A model generated the notes under the pieces. That model was not told the origin of the DNA. It saw nothing but the letters and a program-made list of their open reading frames with translations, and ran no database searches. From assembly GCA_039806065.1 (NCBI GenBank), contig JBDKJS010000012.1, positions 1 to 24,683 of the forward strand: DNA of 24,683 nt, given 5' to 3'. The position numbers and the translations under genes are program-made. This document shows positions 16,616 to 24,683 of the stretch, piece by piece (position 1 is the stretch's first letter; the number at the start of each line of letters is the position of its first letter). This DNA comes from JBDKJS01 sp039806065. GTDB taxonomy: Bacteria > Bacteroidota > Bacteroidia > AKYH767-A > 2013-40CM-41-45.

Positions 16616-16958
16616 GCGCTTGAGCAAATACTACGAGCGTTTGATTTTATTTTAAATTTAAAAATTTGTACGGGGTGAGCCCTACATTTTTTGGCGAACT
16701 ATGCCAAATCCACCATTTATTTTCGAAATGGTTTGATTTATACTTTTCCCACCACAAGAACGTTACTTTTTTGCATAAATTTTTGATTTTTTTATGAATT
16801 TTACCTTAAAGTGATATTCTTTCTGTGTTTCTTAACCAGCTCCAATCATGCTACTATGGCTCGTTTCAGCATGTTTTAGAATCTTTTTTTAAAACTTTCT
16901 TACCGATTAACTTTTGGCCAACTGCCATCATCCAATTGCCACTTTATTTCATCTTTTA
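16616..16958. other. Intergenic region without a recognisable gene
   Basis: About 340 bases of AT-rich DNA lie between the carboxypeptidase start and the T9SS remnant. The carboxypeptidase promoter should be here, but I see no clean TTTG / TAnnTTTG pair on the minus strand. A 7-bp inverted repeat, ACCATTT (16712-16718) with AAATGGT (16726-16732), is the only structure I can point to. No frame here encodes anything I recognise. Confidence 0.5.
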
Positions 16959-17288
16959 TTATTGAATAATTATCTTTCCTTTCTTATGATGTTCATTTAC
17001 TTCAAATTGATAAAAATAAATACCGCTTGCCATTCCATTCCTTGATATAGGAAATTGATAGGCTCCGGGGCTTAACGCTTCATTCAATGGCATTGATACC
17101 AACCTGCCATTGGCATCAAAAATCTTCATGCTACAAGCAGCACTTTGATTGAGATGAAATACCATCAGGCTTTGATCGTGCATGGGGTTGGGGTAGATAT
17201 ATAGTTTTGGATTACTATTGCTAATCCCTTCCATTCCGGTTGGCGTAAAATCAATGTAAATGGAATCACACAGTGTACAGTTATTTTG
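16959..17288 (-). pseudogene. Orphan C-terminal fragment of a T9SS-exported protein (type A sorting domain)
   Basis: The frame ending at 16959 is open back to an in-frame stop at 17289-17291. It encodes a type A sorting domain: LYIYPNPMHDQSLMVFHLNQ, then SMKIFDANGRLV, then GMASGIYFYQFEVN and the basic ending HHKKGKIIIQ. Such domains are the C-terminal export signals of large secreted proteins and are cut off during transport. Here there is no signal peptide and no passenger domain. An ATG at 17234 exists, but the coding character continues upstream of it (CTLCDSIYIDFTPTG), as in the tail of a longer protein. I read this as the surviving 3' end of a truncated surface-protein gene, with the break near 17289, just before the promoter of the next block. 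Confidence 0.75.
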
Positions 17289-17301
17289 TTAATAAAAACA
17301 T

Positions 17302-17332
17302 TTTGATTTCTTTATTTAAACATTTATTTTTG
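17302..17332 (+). promoter_or_regulatory. Bacteroidota-type promoter of the GH16 gene
   Basis: TTTG at 17302-17305 and TATTTTTG at 17325-17332 match the Bacteroidota sigma consensus (TTTG, 19-21 bases, TAnnTTTG) with a 19-base spacer. Transcription would start a few bases before the ATG at 17347, giving a very short leader. Confidence 0.6.
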
Positions 17333-17346
17333 ATAAAAATTTTGCA

Positions 17347-18402
17347 ATGAAAAAATTATACTTTGTTAGTTTTAATCTACTATTCGTTAACACTCTATTC
17401 TCTCAAATTTCTCCAATTTCAGATGGGAATTGGGTTTTAAACTCATCTAAGAGTGATGAATTTGATGTATTAGATTTAAACAAGTGGAATGTCATTGACT
17501 TGTGGCAACCAAATGAATGCTGTAATTGGGGAGGAAATTCTAGATTTGTTACTTCAAATGTTTCTGTTTCTGGAGGTGAGTTGCTCCTAAAAACCGACCC
17601 CCCTGTTAATGGAGCAACGCCCCCTTATACTTTTAATAATTGCTGTAACACCGGAGGTGTGAATTCTTTAATAGAAAATTATCATTATGGCTACTATGAA
17701 ATACTTGCCAAAATGCCTGGAAATTATCACAATGGCCTGCCGAATGGCCAAAAATTTTGGCCTGCTTTTTGGACCTATCACGTTGAGCGCCCATGTAGTG
17801 TGTATGTCCATGATGAAATTGATATTTTAGAACCATCAGGGTTCCAATATGCAGATGGAAAAACGAATGTTGTAGGATGGCATAATGAATTATCCAATGG
17901 GAATTGTTTAGGGTATAAAGTAGGCCAGGGTTCATTTACTAGCCCCAACCCTTTGTTCACAGGTTACCACAAATTTGGAATGGAATGGAACTCTGACAGA
18001 ATTGTTTTTTATTTCGATGATACTCCTTTTTATTCTTCTTTTAATGACCCCAGTTTAATTATGGATCCTCAAACTGTAGTAATTGACCTCCAAATTGATA
18101 TAAATGTGAATGACTTTAACCCCTCCATAGTTTTTCCTCAATTCATGAAAATAGACTATTTTAGGTATTATGAACTAAACAAGAATTGCTCCACAGACGC
18201 ATTCATTCAATCAAATCTTGATTTGCAAAATTTCATTTTTTCTGTTAAAAAAAATATTTTTATTGGCAATAACTCTACTCAAATATTTTTAAACATTGGT
18301 GATAATAAGACTTTCCGAGCTACTGAAGAAATAAATATTGTTGGAAATTTCGATGTGCCGCTTGGAAGTGAACTGAATTTAATCCCAACACCTTGTAATT
18401 AA
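17347..18402 (+). CDS. Secreted glycoside hydrolase family 16 protein
   Basis: This 351-residue protein is probably an endo-beta-glucanase or related polysaccharide hydrolase. A signal peptide ends at about NTLFSQ (residue 20). The catalytic GH16 signature DEIDILEPSG is at 156-165, with E157, D159 and E162 in the ExDxxE positions. It is preceded by the substrate-groove segment FWPAFWTYH (137-145) and YGYYEILAKMPG. The GH16 domain covers about residues 28-275. The last 40 residues carry FRATEEINIVGNFDVPLGSELNLIPTPC, written here as FRATEEINIVGNF and VPLGSELNLIPTPC. This resembles the short three-strand motif found at the end of many secreted Bacteroidota proteins, so it may help export or surface attachment. 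The exact glycan is not deducible. It starts the AT-rich plus-strand block. Confidence 0.9.
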   Translation: MKKLYFVSFNLLFVNTLFSQISPISDGNWVLNSSKSDEFDVLDLNKWNVIDLWQPNECCNWGGNSRFVTSNVSVSGGELLLKTDPPVNGATPPYTFNNCCNTGGVNSLIENYHYGYYEILAKMPGNYHNGLPNGQKFWPAFWTYHVERPCSVYVHDEIDILEPSGFQYADGKTNVVGWHNELSNGNCLGYKVGQGSFTSPNPLFTGYHKFGMEWNSDRIVFYFDDTPFYSSFNDPSLIMDPQTVVIDLQIDINVNDFNPSIVFPQFMKIDYFRYYELNKNCSTDAFIQSNLDLQNFIFSVKKNIFIGNNSTQIFLNIGDNKTFRATEEINIVGNFDVPLGSELNLIPTPCN

Positions 18403-18428
18403 ATTAACAATTAAACACTATTGTGAAT

Positions 18429-19472
18429 ATGAAAAATCTCAACCACAAAATTATTATTTTAGTTCTATTACCCATGTTATCTTTTGGCCAATTAAAGGTT
18501 AGAACAAATGGTACAGTTAAAATTGGAAATGGCACACCCTGGCCAAGTGGTGGTAACCTGGAAATTACAGGAGCAAATCAAACTCTAGAAGCAAGAATTT
18601 TTCCTAGTACTGCAAACATTGCTCGCCTTTGGACGATCAATTCCATCTATGGATTTGGATTTGGAATTGATGGCAACGGAATTGGTCAAATTTATAAAAA
18701 CATTCACTCTCCAAGTTCAATAATGACCTTCAACTCAAGTGGTGATTTCGGAATAGGCCGAAACCCATCTTACAAGCTAGATGTTAATGGCAGCATTCGC
18801 GCTAACACGACTATTTACACTTCAGATTCAACCTTAAAGGATAATATTTCAACATTGGAGGATGAAGGTGTAAAGCTCTTTCAATTAAGAGGGGTAACTT
18901 ATCAAATGAAAGATTTAAATACTTTATCAAAGGAGTTTGAAACAATGAACGAATCGAAACTCATTCCTACTGCCCCTCAGGATAACACAAGAAAACATTA
19001 CGGGTTCCTAGCTCAAGAGGTGCGAAATATTTTTCCAGAACTTGTATATGAGGATAGTGAGGGGTTGTTAGGCATTGACTATGTTGCCATGATACCACTA
19101 CTAGTCAACGAATTAAAAATTTTAAAAACTGAAGTAGATGATCTTTCTAATTTTATAAAATCAAATTCTCTTTTAGCTAATTCTATCCAGTATTCTTCAA
19201 ATAGCGAACTTAGTCATTTATATCAAAATTACCCAAATCCTTTCAATTCTACTACTTCGATAAAATTTAAAATAAGTCACTCTGTTAAAACCGCAAATCT
19301 TAGAATTTATGACCTAGTTGGAACTCAACTAAAAAGTTTTGAAATTACCCAAAGGGGGGATGGGTCGTTTTCTATTAAAGCCTCAGAGTTTAATCCAGGC
19401 ACATACATATACAGCCTGTTTTTAGATGGTAATTTATTAGCATCGAAACAAATGATTCTCACTGACAATTAA
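18429..19472 (+). CDS. T9SS-exported protein with S74 intramolecular-chaperone (tail-fibre) domain
   Basis: Numbering here is from a GTG at 18423. I prefer the ATG at 18429, which removes two residues. A signal peptide ends at SFGQ (20-23). An N-terminal beta-rich part (about 24-125, with LEITGANQTLEARIF and YKLDVNGSIRA) leads into a peptidase-S74-type chaperone domain (about 131-240). That domain has SDSTLKDNI (S134, D135, K139), LFQLRGVTYQMKD, HYGFLAQEV (192-200) and IDYVAMIPLLVNELKIL. S74 domains help trimeric beta-helical fibres fold, and many cut themselves off. A T9SS sorting domain closes the protein (about 266-349): YQNYPNPFNSTTSIKF, LRIYDLVGTQLKSFEI and PGTYIYSLFLDGNLLASKQM. I have seen this order (S74, short coil, sorting domain) often in Bacteroidota. 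It would place a fibre-like protein on the cell surface. It follows the GH16 gene by about 26 bases and is probably co-transcribed. Confidence 0.88.
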   Translation: MKNLNHKIIILVLLPMLSFGQLKVRTNGTVKIGNGTPWPSGGNLEITGANQTLEARIFPSTANIARLWTINSIYGFGFGIDGNGIGQIYKNIHSPSSIMTFNSSGDFGIGRNPSYKLDVNGSIRANTTIYTSDSTLKDNISTLEDEGVKLFQLRGVTYQMKDLNTLSKEFETMNESKLIPTAPQDNTRKHYGFLAQEVRNIFPELVYEDSEGLLGIDYVAMIPLLVNELKILKTEVDDLSNFIKSNSLLANSIQYSSNSELSHLYQNYPNPFNSTTSIKFKISHSVKTANLRIYDLVGTQLKSFEITQRGDGSFSIKASEFNPGTYIYSLFLDGNLLASKQMILTDN

Positions 19473-19492
19473 TCTGCTTTTTAATAAAAAAA

Positions 19493-20959
19493 GTGCAAAA
19501 TAGATCTAAGACAATTTGTTTCCTAAGCATCAGTTTTTTGTTTGCTTTATCTTTCAGACTTTATTCAGCTTACTACTATCCTGTATTAAATTCTGATAAT
19601 GCGGTTACAGTATTAATGATTCATTACTTTGACCTTCCAAATGACCTATATTTTTGGGGACAGGATAGAATGGGTAGTTTAATTCCCTTATTAGCTCAAA
19701 TACCCAATAAGCTTTTGAACGCTTCTCCTCTGATTGCAGAATCTTTAATCCATTATTTAATCCTACTTGCAGGTTTTATCTCTTTTGCATATTTTATAAA
19801 ATCCTACTTCTTAAAATTTGTATTCGCTGTCATTTGGTTTTTTCCACCTTTTAGACTGATTGATGTTACTCAATTTGCATTTGGAATTCACTATAGTTTA
19901 ATTGCTATTTCGTGCCTTTTGTATGAAATTTTATTAAAGAAAAAAATACGGGATGACAAATTCTTAAATCACCTTATATTAATTTTAATCGTTTTGACTT
20001 TAATTGCCTCAATCTGGGTATCAGACATGGCAATTGTTTCTGTTAGCCTATTCTTAATTATCCACCTTTATATATTATTTCAAAAAAAAGAATTACGCTT
20101 ATCACTATTCACTAGATTAGAATTTTTTTATTTCATTTTTGGTTTGATTTTCTGTATTCTTTTTATTCAATTTGCCAAAAGTTCGTCTTCAAGTCGCTTA
20201 AATTATGTTAATTTTAGTAGTTTTCAAGAGATCATAATTAATTTGAAAATTTTCTTTGGAAGTGTTTTAAAAATATTTTTGTTCCAAGCAAATGAGCCTT
20301 TCACAAGTGTCTACTCATATCTATCTATTCTATTATTTTATAGTTTGTACAGAATAATTAAACTTCATAATCTTAAACTCGAAAAAAATTGGATTTTTAT
20401 TTTTTTTGTTGTTGATGCTTTGATTTTATTTTGTCTAATTTTAAGCTCTAAATGGACTTTCTTAAATGGGGTTCCTAGGCGGTACTTTACCTGTTCCTAT
20501 ATTTCTATTTCGTTTTCCACAATCTTATTATTGGACTTGGTATTGTTAAATAATAAGTTGAAGGCACTAATCTTGTTTACTGTCCTAATTGGAGGGGCGG
20601 GCACTATATTCAATATCAAGTTTGTGTGGCCAAAAACCTTAAGGCCGCGCGCAGATATATCTAGAGAGTTTGAAAAATTAGGAGAAATTGGAATCATTTC
20701 TGAATATTGGAATTCTTACATAATCTCTTGTGTAAACCCATCAACTCTGAAAGCAACACCTCATGATTCAACTTGGGCAGTTCGAAATTACAATATTGTT
20801 GATGAAGTGTTTAAACAGGAAAACATTTATCTTATAAAAGATATGTGGTTAGCTAATTTTCCAGACACCGTGAGAGAATTTGGTAGAACGCTTGTAAAGG
20901 AAGGAGATAGCACATACGTTGGAGAATGCAATATTTGTAAATACAATTTAATTAGATGA
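19493..20959 (+). CDS. Multi-pass membrane protein, possibly a GT-C-type glycosyltransferase
   Basis: This 488-residue protein is very hydrophobic, with roughly ten to twelve membrane helices from residue 5 to about 385 and a soluble C-terminal part of about 100 residues. The first extracytoplasmic loop carries LNSDNAVTV (D35) and FWGQDRMGSLIPLL (54-67). An acidic residue in this loop is typical of GT-C transferases that use lipid-linked sugars (GT39/GT83 type). That similarity is by layout and a short motif only, so the function is a tentative inference. The start is GTG at 19493, since no in-frame ATG occurs before the first helices. It lies 20 bases after the S74 gene in the same direction. 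Its DNA is among the most AT-rich in the window (for example 14 G+C in the 60 bases from 20041). Confidence 0.6.
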   Translation: MQNRSKTICFLSISFLFALSFRLYSAYYYPVLNSDNAVTVLMIHYFDLPNDLYFWGQDRMGSLIPLLAQIPNKLLNASPLIAESLIHYLILLAGFISFAYFIKSYFLKFVFAVIWFFPPFRLIDVTQFAFGIHYSLIAISCLLYEILLKKKIRDDKFLNHLILILIVLTLIASIWVSDMAIVSVSLFLIIHLYILFQKKELRLSLFTRLEFFYFIFGLIFCILFIQFAKSSSSSRLNYVNFSSFQEIIINLKIFFGSVLKIFLFQANEPFTSVYSYLSILLFYSLYRIIKLHNLKLEKNWIFIFFVVDALILFCLILSSKWTFLNGVPRRYFTCSYISISFSTILLLDLVLLNNKLKALILFTVLIGGAGTIFNIKFVWPKTLRPRADISREFEKLGEIGIISEYWNSYIISCVNPSTLKATPHDSTWAVRNYNIVDEVFKQENIYLIKDMWLANFPDTVREFGRTLVKEGDSTYVGECNICKYNLIR

Positions 20960-21024
20960 GATTTAGTTAGCTTCTTTAATGTATTATAAACCAATTCGAA
21001 ACACACTAAAGTGTAAGATTGTTA

Positions 21025-23397
21025 TCAAAATTCTATAATAAGACCTATTGTAGGTATGGTGCTTCCACTTTCATTGGAAAGAAACTTAGTTAAATAGGCG
21101 TCTGGATTTTGTGGGTCGGTTAGTGGGGTCCCATTCGCATCGCGCTGTACAGTAAAAGTGGGATCTAGCAGGGTTTTGGAATTGGTAATATTTTGAATAT
21201 CTAAAAATATATTCAAACTCCAACTTTTAAAAAAATACTTCTTATCTATGCGCATATCCAATTGTTGGAATGCATTTGTTCGTAGGCTATTTACCCTGGA
21301 AAAATCAGGGATGCCACCTCCCGTAATATCAAAATTACTTTTTATTGATGATGCAGGTATATTGATTGGCGTATAGGGGGCGCCTGAATTGTATCTGTAG
21401 CGCATTCCCAATTCCCAATTCCTTTTAAAATATTTACCTGCAGTGGCTGATACAATATGTCTGAAATCCCAACTACTGGGTGCTAGGTTTCCTTCAATTG
21501 TTTCAAACTCGCTATTCACAAAAGTATAGGCCAATATACCATACATAGACTTGTTGAGCCTTTGCTGTAGCAGCAATTCAACACCCCGTGCTATGCCATC
21601 ATTATTGTAGGCAACTGGCACATTGCCAATTACACCAAAATCGCTACCTAAATTAGCAATGCTCACACTGTCTTTTAAATCAAATGGATAGTTTTTGTAT
21701 TTTTTTACAAATGCCTCAATGCTTATCTTTAGTGCTTTTGCACTAGTATAGGACACCCCTAGCACTATTTGATCATTACTGACGTACTTTGCTTGACTTC
21801 GATTCACCAAAGTGCCTGCATTGTTTCTATATCCCAAAATAGTATAAGCTGGCAATTGGTAATACCTGCCAATATTGGTTGAAAGGGCTACCCTACTTGT
21901 AATGTCATAAGAAAAAGAAACTCTTGGCGAAAGCTGCCTTATTACATTGGCCATGTTTGAGTTGAAAGTATTTCCATCGGCACGGAAGCCAAAGGTTATA
22001 CCTAATTTACGCTTCAATACACTTCCTGATGCTTGACCGAAAAATCCATACTTGAAAAAATTAATGGCACTTGAATAATCTATCGTTCCTACGAATGGCA
22101 GTCTGTTAAACGTGCTGTTGGTATAATTTACATACTCAGCAAGTATGCCACCATTGATTTTCAAACTCGTGGTTCGTGCTGTGTGTTCCAACCTAATTTT
22201 ATTCTCCGTTTCACGGCTGTTATAGTTTAAAATGAGTCCGCTTGGATTATTTTCATTGTTGTCTTTATATTTAATGGCCTCATTGTTTAATTCATTTCTA
22301 CTCAAAACGAGTGTGGCATAACTGCTTTTTCTATAATGCTTATAAACCAATCCGGTGGTATAGTTCCATTGGTTGTTTCTGGGAATCGTCTCTAAAATAA
22401 TTTTTTGTTGTTCGGATTCATTTTCCGCTGTATTTAACCTTACCCTATCAAGGGCTCCGAGAGCTAATATTGTCAACTCATTTTTATCGTCTATTTTAAA
22501 TTTATACCTAACCATGGCATCATCATAGGTAGGCAAAAATGGAAGTTGTAATAGTTGAAATAAAAATTGCAAATAGCTCCTACGGTAACTGACAATAAAA
22601 TTACTTTTTTCGGTTGGCGAACCATCGGCCGTTAGTGCCAGGTCTGATGCTCCCAAAGTAAAAGCATACCCTGCTTTTCTATCACTCCTTCCTTCTTTTA
22701 ATTTAAAGTCCATTATTGAACTTAGTGCGTTACCTCTATTGGCTGGAAATGAACCAGCAAAAAAATCAACACTGCGAATAAAGTCAACATTGATCAATCC
22801 CACAGGTCCGCCTGTGGCTCCTTGCGTACTAAAGTGATTGATATTCGGAATTTCTATTCCATCTAAGTAAAATCTATTTTCATTGCTTGATCCACCTCTA
22901 ATGATCAAATCATTTCTGAAGCCCGCCACAGCGGCCACTCCCGGCAAAGATTGTATGGCTTTTGATATGTCTCTATTTCCTCCTGGGTTACGTTTTATTT
23001 CTGCTTCACCTATTCCATAAACCGAAATGGGAGCCTCCTCTATTTTATTGAACAACCCAGCATTGATGGTTACCTCACCTAGCACTTTTCGATCAGGCTC
23101 CATACTTATTTCTAATGATAACCTCCTGGTGCCATTTACCAATACGTTGAATAATTTTTTAGACTGATAACCCACCAACCTAACACTTACATTATAAGTG
23201 CCTGCCTGAATGTCATCAAACAAAAATTTTCCAGCCTCGTCACTGCTAACAGCCACTGAAGTTCCATCCAATGCCACTGTTGCGTAGGGCAATGGTTCAT
23301 TGCTAATTGCATCTTTAATGAGCCCCCCAAGTGAAGCTGCCTGTACAGTGACCGTTAAACATAGCAACGTGAAGGATTGAACTATAATTTTTAACAT
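21025..23397 (-). CDS. TonB-dependent outer-membrane receptor with carboxypeptidase-like N-terminal domain
   Basis: This 790-residue protein imports a ligand across the outer membrane using TonB energy. A signal peptide ends near VTVQA (residue 20). A carboxypeptidase-regulatory-like beta domain follows (about 22-105, with GLIKDAISNEPLPYATVALDG and YNVSVRLVGYQ). The plug domain (about 110-240) shows ISKAIQSLPGVAAVAGFRND and LIIRGGSSNENRFYLDGIEI. The 22-strand barrel runs to the terminal IPTIGLIIEF, whose final Phe is typical for outer-membrane insertion. No SusD-like partner is adjacent, so this is not a classical polysaccharide-utilisation pair; siderophore, metal or peptide uptake are all possible. 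It starts 42 bases downstream of a second receptor gene and is likely in the same operon. Confidence 0.93.
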   Translation of the reverse strand: MLKIIVQSFTLLCLTVTVQAASLGGLIKDAISNEPLPYATVALDGTSVAVSSDEAGKFLFDDIQAGTYNVSVRLVGYQSKKLFNVLVNGTRRLSLEISMEPDRKVLGEVTINAGLFNKIEEAPISVYGIGEAEIKRNPGGNRDISKAIQSLPGVAAVAGFRNDLIIRGGSSNENRFYLDGIEIPNINHFSTQGATGGPVGLINVDFIRSVDFFAGSFPANRGNALSSIMDFKLKEGRSDRKAGYAFTLGASDLALTADGSPTEKSNFIVSYRRSYLQFLFQLLQLPFLPTYDDAMVRYKFKIDDKNELTILALGALDRVRLNTAENESEQQKIILETIPRNNQWNYTTGLVYKHYRKSSYATLVLSRNELNNEAIKYKDNNENNPSGLILNYNSRETENKIRLEHTARTTSLKINGGILAEYVNYTNSTFNRLPFVGTIDYSSAINFFKYGFFGQASGSVLKRKLGITFGFRADGNTFNSNMANVIRQLSPRVSFSYDITSRVALSTNIGRYYQLPAYTILGYRNNAGTLVNRSQAKYVSNDQIVLGVSYTSAKALKISIEAFVKKYKNYPFDLKDSVSIANLGSDFGVIGNVPVAYNNDGIARGVELLLQQRLNKSMYGILAYTFVNSEFETIEGNLAPSSWDFRHIVSATAGKYFKRNWELGMRYRYNSGAPYTPINIPASSIKSNFDITGGGIPDFSRVNSLRTNAFQQLDMRIDKKYFFKSWSLNIFLDIQNITNSKTLLDPTFTVQRDANGTPLTDPQNPDAYLTKFLSNESGSTIPTIGLIIEF

Positions 23398-23439
23398 GAA
23401 GATTAAACAAAAAAGTTGGCACTAATGTTAACCCATGTG

Positions 23440-24683
23440 CTATTTTTTACTTAAATCAACTAGAACACAAGCGTATGCCATTCGGCCAATGAGCGGGCCA
23501 CCATACACTTCGTAATGCAAGTTTTCTAATATATTACTGCATCCAAGTTTAAACACGCATTTTATTTTGGGTATTGATTTACTAATCTGCGCATCTAGCA
23601 AATCATATGCGGGAATTGCTCCCGTAAACTGAGGCGATCCTTCAAACTCAAAACCTTGTACCCATTTATAGTTTACACTGAAACTATAGTTAGTTATTTT
23701 AATTTTATTGAATAACATCGTTTCAATATCTCTTCCACTGATACCGATATTAAATTTATTCCTAGGTGTGTTAAAAGCCGGAATGATAGGATCTTCACTG
23801 CCACGCTTATTTAATTCATTCCAAGACCAATTTCCATTAAGACTATAAAATTTGCCAATAAAATAATTTAATCCCAATGAAGCACCTTGTGTGTTTACCA
23901 AATCTGTAGCATTACTAGCTATCCTGTAGACATTGTTAATTAATAGTTCGTTGATTCCAAAAATTGTAGAGTAGACATCGGCATCAACGCCAATGGTATA
24001 ACCAATAAAATTTTTATAGATACTATAATAATAGTTAACATCTAAATACAACCGTTTAAACAATGAAGCCCTGTAACCTACTTCAAAGGTTCTTACCTGT
24101 TCAGGTGCTACTGGATCTAAATTAAAATAACGCAGATACGTTTTGTCTCTATTATACTCAAAAAAGTTTCTTACCGATGGCACTGTCAACAAGGAATCGT
24201 AACCTGATGTATTGCCCAATAGAATGGCTCTTCCTACATTGTAATATAAATATTGATCTGCTAAAGTCGGATTTCGAATGGCCGATCCAAAAGAAAATCT
24301 AAGAATATGATTTTTGTCTGGTGTATAGATTAAGGAGGCTGCTGGCGAAAATAAATAATCGAAATTTTGATTTTTATCTAATCTTGCTGTGAGGTTGATT
24401 TTATATTTTCCATCATTTAACTTTTTTTCTATCCCTGTATAGGCTCCATACTCTTGATTAGTAATCCGTCTGTCTAAGGTGTCACTAAAAATGGTTCCAT
24501 CACTATTTGGCCGGTACATTCTAAAATTGCCCCCCACAGTAATATCGCCAAACGATGGTGTAAACTTATACTCGCCCACAGCATGATACAATGCCGACCT
24601 ATCAAACAAACCTGAGCCGCCTTCCTTGAATGATTTACGAGAAGTTATTGCAGCAAAAGCCGAATCAAATCGAGCTGTGCCGG
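23440..24683 (-). CDS. TonB-dependent receptor, C-terminal part (N-terminus beyond window)
   Basis: The frame ends with TAG at 23440 and is open to the right edge, giving about 414 residues of a beta-barrel. Typical barrel segments include FSPAASLIYTPDKNHILRFS and FGSAIRNPTLADQYLYYN, as well as PVAPEQVRTFEVGYRASLF, FNTPRNKFNIGIS and the closing YGGPLIGRMAYACVLVDL. Signal peptide, N-terminal beta domain and plug must lie beyond 24683. The first residues visible (TARFDSAFAAITSRKSF) join smoothly to the barrel, so the edge is only a cut by the window. It precedes the other receptor gene by 42 bases. The two proteins are different sequences, not a recent duplication. Confidence 0.9.
   Translation of the reverse strand, partial: GTARFDSAFAAITSRKSFKEGGSGLFDRSALYHAVGEYKFTPSFGDITVGGNFRMYRPNSDGTIFSDTLDRRITNQEYGAYTGIEKKLNDGKYKINLTARLDKNQNFDYLFSPAASLIYTPDKNHILRFSFGSAIRNPTLADQYLYYNVGRAILLGNTSGYDSLLTVPSVRNFFEYNRDKTYLRYFNLDPVAPEQVRTFEVGYRASLFKRLYLDVNYYYSIYKNFIGYTIGVDADVYSTIFGINELLINNVYRIASNATDLVNTQGASLGLNYFIGKFYSLNGNWSWNELNKRGSEDPIIPAFNTPRNKFNIGISGRDIETMLFNKIKITNYSFSVNYKWVQGFEFEGSPQFTGAIPAYDLLDAQISKSIPKIKCVFKLGCSNILENLHYEVYGGPLIGRMAYACVLVDLSKK

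Noticed and set aside
20960..21024. Terminator between the convergent membrane-protein and receptor genes
   Set aside because: The only stem (ACACT/AGTGT, 21003-21014) has five weak pairs and no T-run, too little to call.
21025..24683. SusC/SusD polysaccharide-utilisation locus
   Set aside because: Both genes are receptors and no SusD-like lipoprotein or adjacent hydrolase in the same direction is present; the GH16 gene is convergent and in a different block.

Overview
The window looks like a chromosomal segment of a Bacteroidota bacterium (Chitinophagales or Sphingobacteriales type is my guess). The evidence is two C-terminal type IX secretion (T9SS) sorting domains, SusC-like TonB-dependent receptors with a carboxypeptidase-like N-terminal domain, promoter-like TTTG / TAnnTTTG pairs, and AT-rich DNA. 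I see no rRNA, tRNA or CRISPR array.

Positions 1-7513 (minus strand) hold a compact DNA-defence operon. It encodes a PLD-SNF2 helicase, then a DUF1016/YhcG PD-(D/E)XK nuclease, then a very large Eco57I-type adenine methyltransferase that runs off the left edge. The methyltransferase frame stays open for 1000 codons to position 1. It is interrupted in frame by a 495-bp block (982-1476, exactly 165 codons). This block encodes a complete DUF559 endonuclease domain and is bounded by imperfect 46-47 bp terminal inverted repeats, each folding into two hairpins. A third, solitary palindrome of similar style sits in frame at 491-509. This is the most interesting part of the window: a palindromic element carrying a nuclease, embedded in a restriction-modification gene without breaking its frame.

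Positions 7687-11036 (minus) carry rmlA (dTDP-glucose synthesis) and an RND/MMPL-type exporter. Positions 11153-15173 (plus) carry a TIGR01777 NAD-dependent epimerase that overlaps a CPD-type photolyase, followed by an ECF sigma factor and a zinc-finger, single-TM, TPR-containing putative anti-sigma factor. A convergent D,D-carboxypeptidase with two LysM repeats (15170-16615, minus) shares a CTAG stop overlap with it.

Positions 16616-17288 are non-coding DNA plus the orphan C-terminus of a T9SS-exported protein, which looks like a gene remnant. A well-matched Bacteroidota promoter (17302-17332) then starts a visibly more AT-rich plus-strand block: a secreted GH16 glycosidase, a T9SS-exported S74/tail-fibre-chaperone protein, and a multi-pass membrane protein of GT-C type. 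The right end (21025-24683, minus) is a tandem pair of TonB-dependent receptors, the second cut by the window edge.

The defence operon and the 17.3-21.0 kb block look like accessory DNA. The genes between them look like ordinary housekeeping and envelope functions.
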